Assembly: GCA_027306845.1 (NCBI GenBank)
Contig: DAHUYY010000019.1
Location: 1 to 16,030, forward strand
DNA length: 16,030 nt
DNA from: Vulcanimicrobiota bacterium
Lineage (GTDB): Bacteria > Vulcanimicrobiota > Vulcanimicrobiia > Vulcanimicrobiales > Vulcanimicrobiaceae
Reading direction: 5' to 3'
Shown here: piece by piece, positions 1-6,497 of the stretch
Layout: each line of letters begins with the position of its first letter
Numbering within the stretch: position 1 is the stretch's first letter
Position numbers and translations under genes: made by a program
The notes under the pieces: model-generated
The model's database searches: none
What the model saw: the letters and a program-made list of their open reading frames with translations, nothing else
Told to the model about the DNA's origin: nothing

Positions 1-4
1 ATCT

Positions 5-172
5 CTAGGCTCTCTCTTCCTCGTCATCGGCGCCGTGATGCAGATCCTTTTGGTCGTCACGGTTGGGGTCCATGTCGGTGTCGGCATAGACGGCCATCGC
101 CTCTTCGATCTCTTTTTTCAGTTTCTCCGAGGGTGGCGTATCGCTGGGCGCTTGCTTTTTCTCTTGGCTCAT
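5..172 (-). CDS. Small acidic hypothetical protein (55 aa)
   Basis: I do not recognise this protein. Translated from the ATG at 172 it is 55 residues, hydrophilic and strongly charged: a Lys-rich N-terminus, a short helical segment (EKLKKEIEEAMAVYAD), then an Asp/Glu/His-rich tail ending DDEEERA. It has no membrane segment, signal peptide or cysteine, so it is probably cytosolic and partly disordered. The frame stays open up to 361, but that would overlap the divergent TPP-enzyme gene and adds a low-complexity Arg/Cys-rich stretch. The start at 172 has a GAGG motif six bases upstream on the minus strand, which decides the call. It is divergent from the gene at 301, leaving 128 bp for both promoters. 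Coding status is plausible but rests only on composition and the ribosome binding site. Confidence 0.55.
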   Translation of the reverse strand: MSQEKKQAPSDTPPSEKLKKEIEEAMAVYADTDMDPNRDDQKDLHHGADDEEERA

Positions 173-300
173 GGGCGGCCTCGCTTTCGTGCTGCGATTT
201 TCGGTTCGGCGTGCGCTCTTGGACGTCCCGTGCGCTCGGCGACATCGAACGAACGCTCCGGCGCAGCGGCACCTCGTCTGCGCCTGCCGAAGAAGAGAGG

Positions 301-2052
301 ATGCAAGAGTCTCTGGCGGCACGTCATGGCGGCGATCGTATCGCTGAAACGCTGGCGGCACACGGCGTGCTCCGGCTCTACACGCTCTGCGGCGGGCATA
401 TCTCGCCGATTCTAACGGCGGCGAAAGCGCGCGGCATCCGCGTTCTCGACGTTCGCGACGAGGCGACTGCGGTCTTCGCGGCGGATGCCGAAGGGCGGCT
501 CACCGGTATCCCCGGCGTGGCGGCGGTGACCGCGGGGCCCGGGCTCACCAACGCCATCACCGCGATGCAGAATGCGCGGCTCGCGCAATCGCCGCTGATT
601 TTGCTCTGCGGCGGCGTACCGACCGCGCTGCGCGGCCGCGGTGCGTTGCAAGATATCGATCAGCGCGCGGCGATCGCTCCGCACGTGAAGCGGGCGATGC
701 AGGTTCGGCGCGTCGCCGATTTGCAACCCGCGCTCGAAGCGGCATTCGCAACCGCGCGTGCCGGTGTTCCGGGCCCGGTCTTCCTCGAGGCCCCGGTCGA
801 TCTGCTCTACGACGAGGCGACGATTCGCAGTTGGTACGCACAGGCGGCGAGCAAGGGAAAATCGCTCGCCGATCGCGCGCAGCGCTGGTATCTCAACCGG
901 CATGCCGCGCGTCTTTTCGCCGGCTCGCACCGAGCGCATACGCCGACGGATGCACCGCACGATCTGCCGATGCCGTCGCACGCGAGCATCGCATCGGCGC
1001 ACGCGGCATTGCAGCGGGCGGAGCGGCCGCTCGCCGTGATCGGCAGCCAGGCGCTATCCGCCCCGCAGAATGCGCGCGCGATTGCCGCCGCGATCGGCGC
1101 AATCGGCATCCCCGTCTATCTCTCAGGCATGGCCCGCGGCTTGCTGGGGCGCGAGCATCCCTTGCAGCTGCGGCACCGGCGGCGCGAGGCATTACGCGAG
1201 GCGGATTGCGTCGTGTTAGCGGGCGTTCCGTGCGATTTCCGGCTCGGGTATGGGGCAGATATTCGGCGCAGCAGCACGCTCGTTGCTGCGAACCGCAGCC
1301 GCGCCGACGCGAGGCTCAATCGCCGGCCCACGATCGCCGCGATCGGCGATGCGGGGCTCTTCTTGACGAGCCTTGCCCGGCAAGGGCCTTGGAAGAATGC
1401 GCCGGGAAACGATTGGATCGCGCGGTTGCGCGAGCGCGACGCGGAGCGCGAACGCGAGATATCGGAGACCGAACGTCGCCCCGGCGAGTACGTCAACGCG
1501 ATCTCGCTTCTGCGCGCCATCGATCGCTGCGCCGACGAACGCGCGATATTCGTCGCCGACGGCGGTGATTTCGTTGCAACGGCTTCCTACGTGTTGCGTC
1601 CGCGCGCGCCGTTGAGTTGGCTCGACCCGGGGGTTTTCGGGACGCTCGGCGTCGGCGCGGGGTTCTCGCTCGCCGCTGCGCTCGCGCGCCCGCAGAGCGA
1701 GCTCTGGGCGATCTTCGGCGACGGTGCATGCGGGTACGCACTCGCGGAGTTCGACACGTTCGTACGACATCGGATCGGGCTTATCGCCGTCGTCGGTAAC
1801 GACGCGTGTTGGTCGCAGATCGCGCGCGAACAGGTGAAAATGCTCGGCGACGACGTCGGCACGGTGCTCGCCCGAACGGCGTATCACGAAGTTGCAGCGG
1901 GATTTGGTGCGCTCGGCATTCTCGTGAAGAGCGAAAGCGAGATCGAGCCGGCGCTCGCCCGCGCGCGCGAATCGGCGCGCAACGGCGTGCCGGCGCTCGT
2001 GAACGTCTGGCTCGAGCGGAACGACTTTCGCGAGGGGTCGATCTCGATGTAA
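301..2052 (+). CDS. ILVBL/HACL2-like thiamine-diphosphate enzyme (putative 2-hydroxyacyl-CoA lyase)
   Basis: This is a full-length 583-residue ThDP-dependent enzyme with the three-domain order of the acetolactate synthase superfamily: N-terminal PYR domain (about 1-180), central domain (about 240-330, AVIGSQAL...GMARGLLGR) and C-terminal PP domain (about 400-575). Glu54 in [13 protein letters not shown] is the expected activating glutamate. The diphosphate/Mg motif runs from GDG (473-475) to N500-D501. Several strings ([62 protein letters not shown]) match, from memory, human ILVBL (HACL2), a 2-hydroxyacyl-CoA lyase, rather than biosynthetic IlvB. The N-terminal membrane anchor of the human enzyme is absent, so this one is probably cytosolic. 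The open frame reaches back to 133, but family similarity begins at RHGGD and the first Met is at 301, with an A/G-rich stretch abutting it. No small regulatory subunit lies nearby, which argues against acetolactate synthase. The substrate is inferred. Confidence 0.88.
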   Translation: MQESLAARHGGDRIAETLAAHGVLRLYTLCGGHISPILTAAKARGIRVLDVRDEATAVFAADAEGRLTGIPGVAAVTAGPGLTNAITAMQNARLAQSPLILLCGGVPTALRGRGALQDIDQRAAIAPHVKRAMQVRRVADLQPALEAAFATARAGVPGPVFLEAPVDLLYDEATIRSWYAQAASKGKSLADRAQRWYLNRHAARLFAGSHRAHTPTDAPHDLPMPSHASIASAHAALQRAERPLAVIGSQALSAPQNARAIAAAIGAIGIPVYLSGMARGLLGREHPLQLRHRRREALREADCVVLAGVPCDFRLGYGADIRRSSTLVAANRSRADARLNRRPTIAAIGDAGLFLTSLARQGPWKNAPGNDWIARLRERDAEREREISETERRPGEYVNAISLLRAIDRCADERAIFVADGGDFVATASYVLRPRAPLSWLDPGVFGTLGVGAGFSLAAALARPQSELWAIFGDGACGYALAEFDTFVRHRIGLIAVVGNDACWSQIAREQVKMLGDDVGTVLARTAYHEVAAGFGALGILVKSESEIEPALARARESARNGVPALVNVWLERNDFREGSISM

Positions 2053-2071
2053 GTGAGATGTAAGGGGAGCC

Positions 2072-2100
2072 TTGTTTCATGGATGGCGGGGTGCTATAAC
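2072..2100 (+). promoter_or_regulatory. Candidate sigma70-like promoter for the secreted-protein genes
   Basis: TTGTTT at 2072-2077 and TATAAC at 2095-2100 are separated by exactly 17 bases. The -10 differs from TATAAT at one position and the -35 keeps the TTG core. It lies in the 86-bp gap between the TPP enzyme and the GTG start at 2139, so transcription would begin near 2107 with a leader of about 30 bases containing the GGAGG site. It probably drives the run of exported proteins. The call is based on pattern only. Confidence 0.5.
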
Positions 2101-2138
2101 CGAAGCAAGCAACCGCATTTTTATCGCTGGAGGTACCT

Positions 2139-3275
2139 GTGCGCGAGAGATCTGCTCGACCGGGGGCTGCGTTCGCGGCGGCGGCGGCGTTCGCCCTCCT
2201 CGCCGGTGTCGCAAGCGCTGCGCCACGCTCGAAGGCGTTCGTTCCAACGACGAACACGATCTTGCAGGCGATGGCCGGTGCGCTCGGCGGCAGCGCGCGA
2301 ATCGCGAAGATCGACACGATCTATTTCGAATGGCACGTGCTCGGCGTGCAAATACGCAATGGGTCGCAACAGGCGATCGGTGGAGTGCGAACGCATCAGC
2401 GCGCGAGAGAAGGGTTTACCGCCGCAGGCGACGATCGCATGGAGGCGCTCACGGCGGCGATGCAGGGAGCCCCGGTGCTGCGAGTCTTTATTCCGGGTAC
2501 GATCCACGAGAGTCTCTCGATCGTGGTAACCGATTCCGGGCGATACGTTCGGGCATCGAATGCAACGAAGTGTTCCTCGGCCTCGGAAGGGCTCTGCGTC
2601 GAACCGACCGAGATCGACCTAGATACGGCGCCCTCCCACGTTCGAACGAGCGCTCGGATCGATGTCACCGAGAGCGGATACAAGGGCAGCTTTAGCGAGA
2701 GCGATACCTGCGCGGGTATTGCGAGCATCGTTCCCGTCGGGAAGGCAAATGGACCGGCTGTGTTTTCGGTGGCGCCCTCTCACCCCGGCCGATGCACCGT
2801 TACTTTTTCGTCGAGTTCGCCGCAGGGGTGGCTGCTTGAAGGCGATCAGGGATCGCCGAGCGGTAATAGCACCGGAGCGCTGCAAGGTCCGGATCTTTCG
2901 CGTGAGATTTCCTACGTTTATTGGATGACGTTTGCATATCTGCACGCCGGCGCTCTCCCCGGCAGCGTCCGGTACGTTCCTATCCGCGGCGCCGACGAAT
3001 ACGAACTGAACATGCAGCCGCAGGGCGGCGAACCGATCGTTGCCACGATAAACGGGGCGACATTTTTACCCGACAAAATTCAAATTGGAAGCGACCCCTT
3101 CGAAATGATCGTCATTCCGAGTGCCTGGAAGGCGACCGACGGCGTGCTCTTCCCGATGAAAATGACGGTGGACATCTTCGATGCCGAGATGCAGATGGAG
3201 TACTCGCTCGACAAAGTCCAACTGAACGAAAAATTCAACCCTTCGCTCTTTACTCAACCGATGCCATCTATTTAG
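2139..3275 (+). CDS. Exported LolA-like protein with an inserted Ig-like module (378 aa)
   Basis: The gene starts at GTG 2139, with GGAGG at 2129-2133. Residues 1-28 form a signal peptide ending ASAA, so the product is exported. Residues about 40-83 (ALGGSARIAKIDTIYFEW) and about 230-378 (GPDLSREISYVYW-FAYL, VRYVPIRG, Y-LDKVQLNEKFNPSLFTQP) resemble the repeating beta-sheet proteins related to outer-membrane lipoprotein sorting protein LolA that are abundant in some soil phyla. The middle is replaced by a different unit, about 152-229: IDVTESGYKGSF, IASIVP, GPAVFSV, then GRCTVTFSSSSPQG. This reads like a small bacterial Ig-like repeat; its pair C191/C219 may form a disulfide. Residues 84-150 match nothing I know. 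The function is unknown; lipid or polymer binding at the cell surface is a guess. The next gene starts 27 bp downstream, suggesting an operon. Its base composition is more AT-rich than the preceding enzyme gene. Confidence 0.75.
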   Translation: MRERSARPGAAFAAAAAFALLAGVASAAPRSKAFVPTTNTILQAMAGALGGSARIAKIDTIYFEWHVLGVQIRNGSQQAIGGVRTHQRAREGFTAAGDDRMEALTAAMQGAPVLRVFIPGTIHESLSIVVTDSGRYVRASNATKCSSASEGLCVEPTEIDLDTAPSHVRTSARIDVTESGYKGSFSESDTCAGIASIVPVGKANGPAVFSVAPSHPGRCTVTFSSSSPQGWLLEGDQGSPSGNSTGALQGPDLSREISYVYWMTFAYLHAGALPGSVRYVPIRGADEYELNMQPQGGEPIVATINGATFLPDKIQIGSDPFEMIVIPSAWKATDGVLFPMKMTVDIFDAEMQMEYSLDKVQLNEKFNPSLFTQPMPSI

Positions 3276-3302
3276 CTCGCTCTGATTTGAAAGGCCCTCC
3301 CG

Positions 3303-4583
3303 ATGAAACAGATTTTGGCATTTTTTGCGCTCGCCTTCGCTCCCTCGATTGCCTGCGCACAGAGCTTGGGTGGCTCATTTCAACCCGCGTTCGTCGAAGG
3401 AAACATTCGCGCGGGAGATACCGGAAAGCCGTTGGTTGGGGCGAAGATCGACGTCGTCGGAGCGAAGGTCTCCACGAAAGGAATTAAGGAATCGGGCGGA
3501 TGCGGAGCGGGCTTCGCAATGAGCGCGGCAAACGGAAGTTTTGCGGTCGGCGTTGGGCGAAACAATCTCTGTGTTACGAAGAAGCACCCGATAAACGGCG
3601 TCTATTTCGTTACCGTCGCGAAACGTGGCTATCTTCCGCAGACAACGGAGGTGAATTTCGGCAAGCACGGAGGTTCCAATGAATTCGGGCCCCTAGAGAT
3701 CACGTTGACCCCGGCGCATGCGACGATCGTCGGCCAAGTTTTTGTCGGCGGCAAACCTCTGCCGTATGCGTATGCCTTTATCGTAAAAAACCCCTATTCC
3801 GCGGTGCTCCATCCCAAGAAGGGGCACGTTTTGCCGCTCGCCAGCGAAATACCGATGGTGCGGACGGACGGGTATGGAAAATTTACGATCCCCATCTCAC
3901 CGGGTGACTACTACGTATTAGCGAGTAAGAGCGGCTATGAACTGATGACGAAAACGGTAAATCCGTTAGCCATGCAACTTTACGATAAACTGACCGCCAA
4001 CTCGGTTGGCGGGGCGATGATGAAGTCGCGACTCGCGCCGTTGAGTCAGCCGCAACTCGGCGTCGCAGTTCACGTGCCGTACGGTGGATACGCCTCGGCG
4101 AACCTGAGCATGGCGGTTGCCGTCGGGCCAAAAACGCCCGACCAGCCGACGATGGTAAAACAAATGCCGTTTCGCCCGATAAAGTTTTTCTTAACCGGGG
4201 CGGCGCGCTCGTCGCCGAATAACGTACTTTTCTTTACCGCAGACGGGGCGTATAACGCCGATACCGGGCGATACGAACTCTCGGTCGTGCGCTCGCGCGT
4301 TCAACTCGGAGCGATGAATCGCAATACGTTCAAATCGCACCTCAAAACGTTTAACATCCTCTTGTACGGCACGCCGTCGAGAGTTGGCTGTCGGCACAAG
4401 CCCGGGCATATTGAAGATATCTATTGCGGAAACGCGATTCTTTCGTTTACCGATGCGACGGCGACGCCGGGGCGGCTCTATTATTATTACATCGAGGAGG
4501 GCTCTCCCAACGAATTTGGACCGAACGGCGCCCTACAGGTCGGTACGCCCTTTTCAAACGGCGTGCAGATCATTACCCACTAG
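3303..4583 (+). CDS. Exported protein with two carboxypeptidase-regulatory-like repeats (426 aa)
   Basis: Residues 1-19 are a signal peptide (hydrophobic core LAFFALAFAPSI, probable cleavage after ACA). Two beta-sandwich repeats of the carboxypeptidase-regulatory-like type follow. The first is at about 31-136 (VEGNIRAGDTGKPLVGAKIDVVG, ANGSFAVGV, YFVTVAKRGYLPQT) and the second at about 140-222 (IVGQVFVGGKPLPYAYAFI, TDGYGKFTIPISPGDYYVLASKSGY). The rest (about 223-409) is not recognised. The protein ends with ALQVGTPFSNGVQIITH, which recurs behind the next gene. Such repeats are found in cell-surface adhesion, TonB-linked and polysaccharide-binding proteins, so an extracellular binding role is likely but unspecified. 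An AAGG motif lies nine bases before the ATG. The gene follows the LolA-like gene by 27 bp and is probably cotranscribed. Codon use includes many AT-ending codons (AAA, TTT, ATT), unlike the flanking housekeeping-type genes. Confidence 0.82.
   Translation: MKQILAFFALAFAPSIACAQSLGGSFQPAFVEGNIRAGDTGKPLVGAKIDVVGAKVSTKGIKESGGCGAGFAMSAANGSFAVGVGRNNLCVTKKHPINGVYFVTVAKRGYLPQTTEVNFGKHGGSNEFGPLEITLTPAHATIVGQVFVGGKPLPYAYAFIVKNPYSAVLHPKKGHVLPLASEIPMVRTDGYGKFTIPISPGDYYVLASKSGYELMTKTVNPLAMQLYDKLTANSVGGAMMKSRLAPLSQPQLGVAVHVPYGGYASANLSMAVAVGPKTPDQPTMVKQMPFRPIKFFLTGAARSSPNNVLFFTADGAYNADTGRYELSVVRSRVQLGAMNRNTFKSHLKTFNILLYGTPSRVGCRHKPGHIEDIYCGNAILSFTDATATPGRLYYYYIEEGSPNEFGPNGALQVGTPFSNGVQIITH
4530..4583 (+). 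repeat. 18-codon C-terminal repeat, copy 1
   Basis: These are the last 17 codons plus the stop of the preceding gene. They align without gaps to 5360-5413 at 47 of 54 bases. Six of the seven differences are third-position synonymous changes and one is TTT to TAT (Phe to Tyr). The sequence beyond the two stop codons does not align. Confidence 0.9.
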
Positions 4584-4656
4584 CGGATGACGACACGAGC
4601 GAAATCCCGCGTCGATTTCGGCACCGTCCCGGCCGACCTCGTGGGGAGGCCTTCTC
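4584..4656 (+). other. Intergenic stretch with a hairpin, no other signal seen
   Basis: After the stop at 4583, a 7-bp perfect inverted repeat (CGAAATC 4600-4606, GATTTCG 4614-4620, 7-base loop) could form a hairpin 17 bases downstream. No T-run follows it, so a rho-independent terminator is doubtful. The rest leads into the Shine-Dalgarno of the tiny ORF at 4657. Confidence 0.3.
4643..4649 (+). promoter_or_regulatory. Strong ribosome binding site of a 19-codon ORF
   Basis: GGGGAGG lies seven bases before a GTG at 4657. The spacing and sequence are near ideal, and it is the main reason to consider the following short ORF as translated. Confidence 0.5.
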
Positions 4657-4716
4657 GTGCACGCGGACCCGCAGCTGCTGATTATCGTCAAGGAGGTTGC
4701 TAAGCGAGTGCCATGA
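4657..4716 (+). CDS. Possible 19-aa leader peptide coupled to the secreted-protein gene
   Basis: A GTG start with GGGGAGG seven bases upstream opens a 19-codon frame encoding MHADPQLLIIVKEVAKRVP. Its TGA stop (4714-4716) overlaps the ATG of the next gene (4713-4715) as ATGA, the usual arrangement for termination-reinitiation coupling. The downstream gene's own best Shine-Dalgarno, AAGGAGG at 4690-4696, is 16 bases from its ATG, too far for efficient independent initiation. This would fit translation being carried in by the small ORF. The peptide has a hydrophobic centre and a basic end, and resembles nothing known to me. It could instead be a chance frame or the degraded 3' end of a lost gene. 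Confidence 0.35.
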   Translation: MHADPQLLIIVKEVAKRVP

Positions 4717-5336
4717 AAATTTTTCGGTTGCTACTTGTTGTATCGCTTATCGTATTTGCGATTGTTCCCGTTAGAGCGGCGATGCCGCCGCACGGTCCTT
4801 ATGACAAGAACTGCCATCCCGACAACGTCCGCGCGGTCACACACGGAGGCGTGACGGTTGCGTTCGATTGCTTCAGCGGCGTACCGGCGATGGCAAAGGC
4901 TCTGGGGGTGCAAATAAGCTTCGGTCCAGATGAAGAACGCTATTCTGCCGGCGGCGCAGGTACGTCCGTTCTGAACATCTACGTGTCGGCGGCTCCGAGT
5001 TGCCCACATCTGCACGACGGCAGCACGCTCGCACTGCGCGATCCGTGCATCTTGGTCGAAGAGACGTCTTCGTTTCTGACGCTTGCAAGTACATGTGCTT
5101 TCAAGGCGATGAGCCGCGCGGTCATGCGGCCTCCCGAGTGCGCGGAGGTCAGCGCGAAGTTGACATCCGGATCGATTACGTTCACTCGCTGGGCGACGCG
5201 ACCCGGCGGACGCCTCGCCTTCAAATTTTCCACAGACGCACGGCTCACGCAACTCGATTTGGATATCAAGGCTCCGGGCGGCGTGGTGGAATATGCGGCG
5301 CCGATATCGGGCTCCGCAATCGTTACGTTGAATTGA
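4713..5336 (+). CDS. Exported six-cysteine protein of unknown function (207 aa)
   Basis: I do not recognise the family. Residues 1-22 are a clear signal peptide (KIFR, then a long hydrophobic core, cleavage after VRA). The mature part is about 185 residues, mainly beta-like, with six cysteines at 34, 53, 97, 112, 128 and 143. The even number suggests three disulfides in the periplasm or outside the cell. The C-terminal third (SGSITFTRWATRPGGRLAFKFST, LTQLDLDIKAPGG) reads like a beta-sandwich. Its ATG overlaps the stop of a 19-codon ORF as ATGA. Directly after its TGA, in the -1 frame, lies a copy of the preceding gene's C-terminal tail. The gene may therefore once have ended in that tail and been cut short by a frameshift, although the present end (SAIVTLN) is a plausible terminal strand. 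Confidence 0.7.
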   Translation: MKIFRLLLVVSLIVFAIVPVRAAMPPHGPYDKNCHPDNVRAVTHGGVTVAFDCFSGVPAMAKALGVQISFGPDEERYSAGGAGTSVLNIYVSAAPSCPHLHDGSTLALRDPCILVEETSSFLTLASTCAFKAMSRAVMRPPECAEVSAKLTSGSITFTRWATRPGGRLAFKFSTDARLTQLDLDIKAPGGVVEYAAPISGSAIVTLN

Positions 5337-5413
5337 ACGGATCGAACGGTCACATACGCGCCCTGCAGGTCGGTACGCCATATTCAAACGGCGTGCAAAT
5401 CATCACGCATTAG
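5336..5413 (+). pseudogene. Orphan C-terminal tail, copy 2 of the 18-codon repeat
   Basis: Read in the frame of 5336, this encodes NGSNGHIR followed by ALQVGTPYSNGVQIITH and a TAG stop. It corresponds to the C-terminus of the gene at 3303 with one three-residue insertion (HIR). The last 54 bases differ from copy 1 almost only at synonymous third positions, so this was translated and selected for most of the time since the two copies separated. It has no start codon or ribosome binding site of its own. It is either the last piece of a lost paralogue or the detached end of the 4713 gene, reachable by a -1 frame change near 5330-5336. Confidence 0.6.
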
Positions 5414-5431
5414 CACGTAGCAGCTCCCCTG

Positions 5432-5488
5432 TCGAGGGAAGTTCCAGAGAAGGCCGCCGGATCGAGCGTTCTTGCGCTTTTCCCTCGA
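5432..5488. repeat. Inverted repeat in the leader of the AI-2E transporter gene
   Basis: TCGAGGGAA (5432-5440) is perfectly complementary to TTCCCTCGA (5480-5488), a 9-bp stem enclosing 39 bases. Inside is a second small hairpin, AGCG 5465-5468 with CGCT 5475-5478. The outer arm ends just before in-frame ATG codons at 5490, 5499 and 5508. It could be a terminator for the secreted-protein operon or a folded leader that controls the transporter. No T-run follows. Confidence 0.35.
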
Positions 5489-5507
5489 TATGCGCAGAAT
5501 GGGAGGT

Positions 5508-6497
5508 ATGAACGCACGGCTACGGGCTCCGGCGGCGATCGGCATAGTGCTGGTATCGATAATTGCCGTCGCCTGGATTCTCAAGCCCCTGCTGTCGATC
5601 GTCGTTCCGACCGGGGTCTACGCGCTCATCACGTGGCCGTTGGTGCGGCTTCTGCGGCGATACATGCCGTCGGCCCTCGCAACCGTCCTCGCCAATGCCG
5701 CGCTCGCCGCCCTCATTGCGGGTATCTCCATCCTCTTCGGCCCGGTACTTTACGGGCAGGCACTTCAGTTGCTCGCGACGCTGCCCGAGGCCGCCGGCAG
5801 CGCGCTCGCCGCATTGCCCACGGGAGCGCGCGACGAACTCGTACGGCTCGCCGGGCAGGTCGATGTGGGCGTGCTCTCGTGGTCGCGCGAAATTTTCGGC
5901 GCATCGTTGAAGCTCTTGCGTTCGACCACGGCGATCGTGGGTGCTACGGTGCTCGTGCCGGTCCTTGCGACATACCTGCAACTCGACGCTCCGCGCTATC
6001 TGCGCGCGCTCGACAGGATCGTTCCTGTCGATCGGGTGGAAAGCGTTCGCGAAACGATCGCCGAAATGTACGCCGTGCTCGACGGATTCGTGCGAGCGCA
6101 GATCGTGGTCAGCGCGATCGTTGGGTTTCTCGTCTTCCTCGCTTTGCAACTGCTCGGCATTCCGTTTGCCTTGACGATCGGCATCATGACGGCGGCGATC
6201 GATCTCATTCCGTATCTCGGGGGTATCGCGGCGATCCTTCCGTCGGTCGTACTTGCTCTCGCCGACGGCGGCTTCACGAAAGCGCTTATCGTGGTCGTTC
6301 TCATCCTCGCGATTTTTGAATTCGAAGCGCAGGTACTCTCGCCGCAATTCGTCGGAAGGCGAACCCGCCTTCCGGTCTCAATGGTGGTTCTTGCGTTGCT
6401 CGTCGGCGGCGAATTATTCGGCCCGCTCGGGCTCTATCTCGCCGTTCCCGTAGCGGCGATGGCGCGGGTTGCCATCGCCCGTAGTTTGGGAACATAA
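5508..6497 (+). CDS. AI-2E family membrane transporter (PerM/TqsA-like)
   Basis: This is a roughly 330-residue integral membrane protein of the AI-2E transporter family (PF01594). The layout fits: two N-terminal membrane helices, a third helix, a soluble segment around 95-160, then a cluster of helices. The conserved C-terminal half includes DGFVRAQ, GIPFALTIGIMTAAIDLIPYLGG, EAQVLSPQFVGRR and GPLGLYLAVPV. The family exports small molecules (AI-2 for TqsA, other solutes or ions for relatives); the substrate here cannot be read from sequence. The start is uncertain: in-frame candidates are TTG 5472 and ATG 5490, 5499 and 5508. The ATG at 5508 has GGGAGG only one base upstream, and a weak TTGCGC/CAGAAT pair (5473, 5495) would place a transcription start at that ATG, making it leaderless. 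The stop is immediately followed by the P-type ATPase start, so the two are probably cotranscribed. Confidence 0.88.
   Translation: MNARLRAPAAIGIVLVSIIAVAWILKPLLSIVVPTGVYALITWPLVRLLRRYMPSALATVLANAALAALIAGISILFGPVLYGQALQLLATLPEAAGSALAALPTGARDELVRLAGQVDVGVLSWSREIFGASLKLLRSTTAIVGATVLVPVLATYLQLDAPRYLRALDRIVPVDRVESVRETIAEMYAVLDGFVRAQIVVSAIVGFLVFLALQLLGIPFALTIGIMTAAIDLIPYLGGIAAILPSVVLALADGGFTKALIVVVLILAIFEFEAQVLSPQFVGRRTRLPVSMVVLALLVGGELFGPLGLYLAVPVAAMARVAIARSLGT

Noticed and set aside
133..300. N-terminal extension of the TPP enzyme to ATG 133
   Set aside because: It would overlap the minus-strand small gene, has Cys/Arg/Ser-rich composition unlike the family, and similarity to ILVBL begins only at RHGGD after Met 301.
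173..361. Longer minus-strand version of the small acidic protein
   Set aside because: It adds 63 low-complexity residues and runs into the divergent gene; the ATG at 172 has a ribosome site.
3672..4529. Internal echo GSNEFGP / GSPNEFGP in the carboxypeptidase-regulatory-like protein
   Set aside because: It is only seven or so residues with little DNA similarity around it, and may be coincidence.
4600..4620. Rho-independent terminator after the gene ending at 4583
   Set aside because: There is a 7-bp stem but no following T-run; kept only as a hairpin note.
5000..5335. Upstream part of the frame that ends in the orphan tail
   Set aside because: Before about 5336 it is an Arg-rich shadow of the secreted-protein gene; only the last 26 codons show protein-level conservation.
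5520..6347. 275-codon minus-strand open frame opposite the AI-2E gene
   Set aside because: Its Arg/Asp/Glu/His-rich shadow composition shows no fold, and the opposite frame is a clear membrane transporter.
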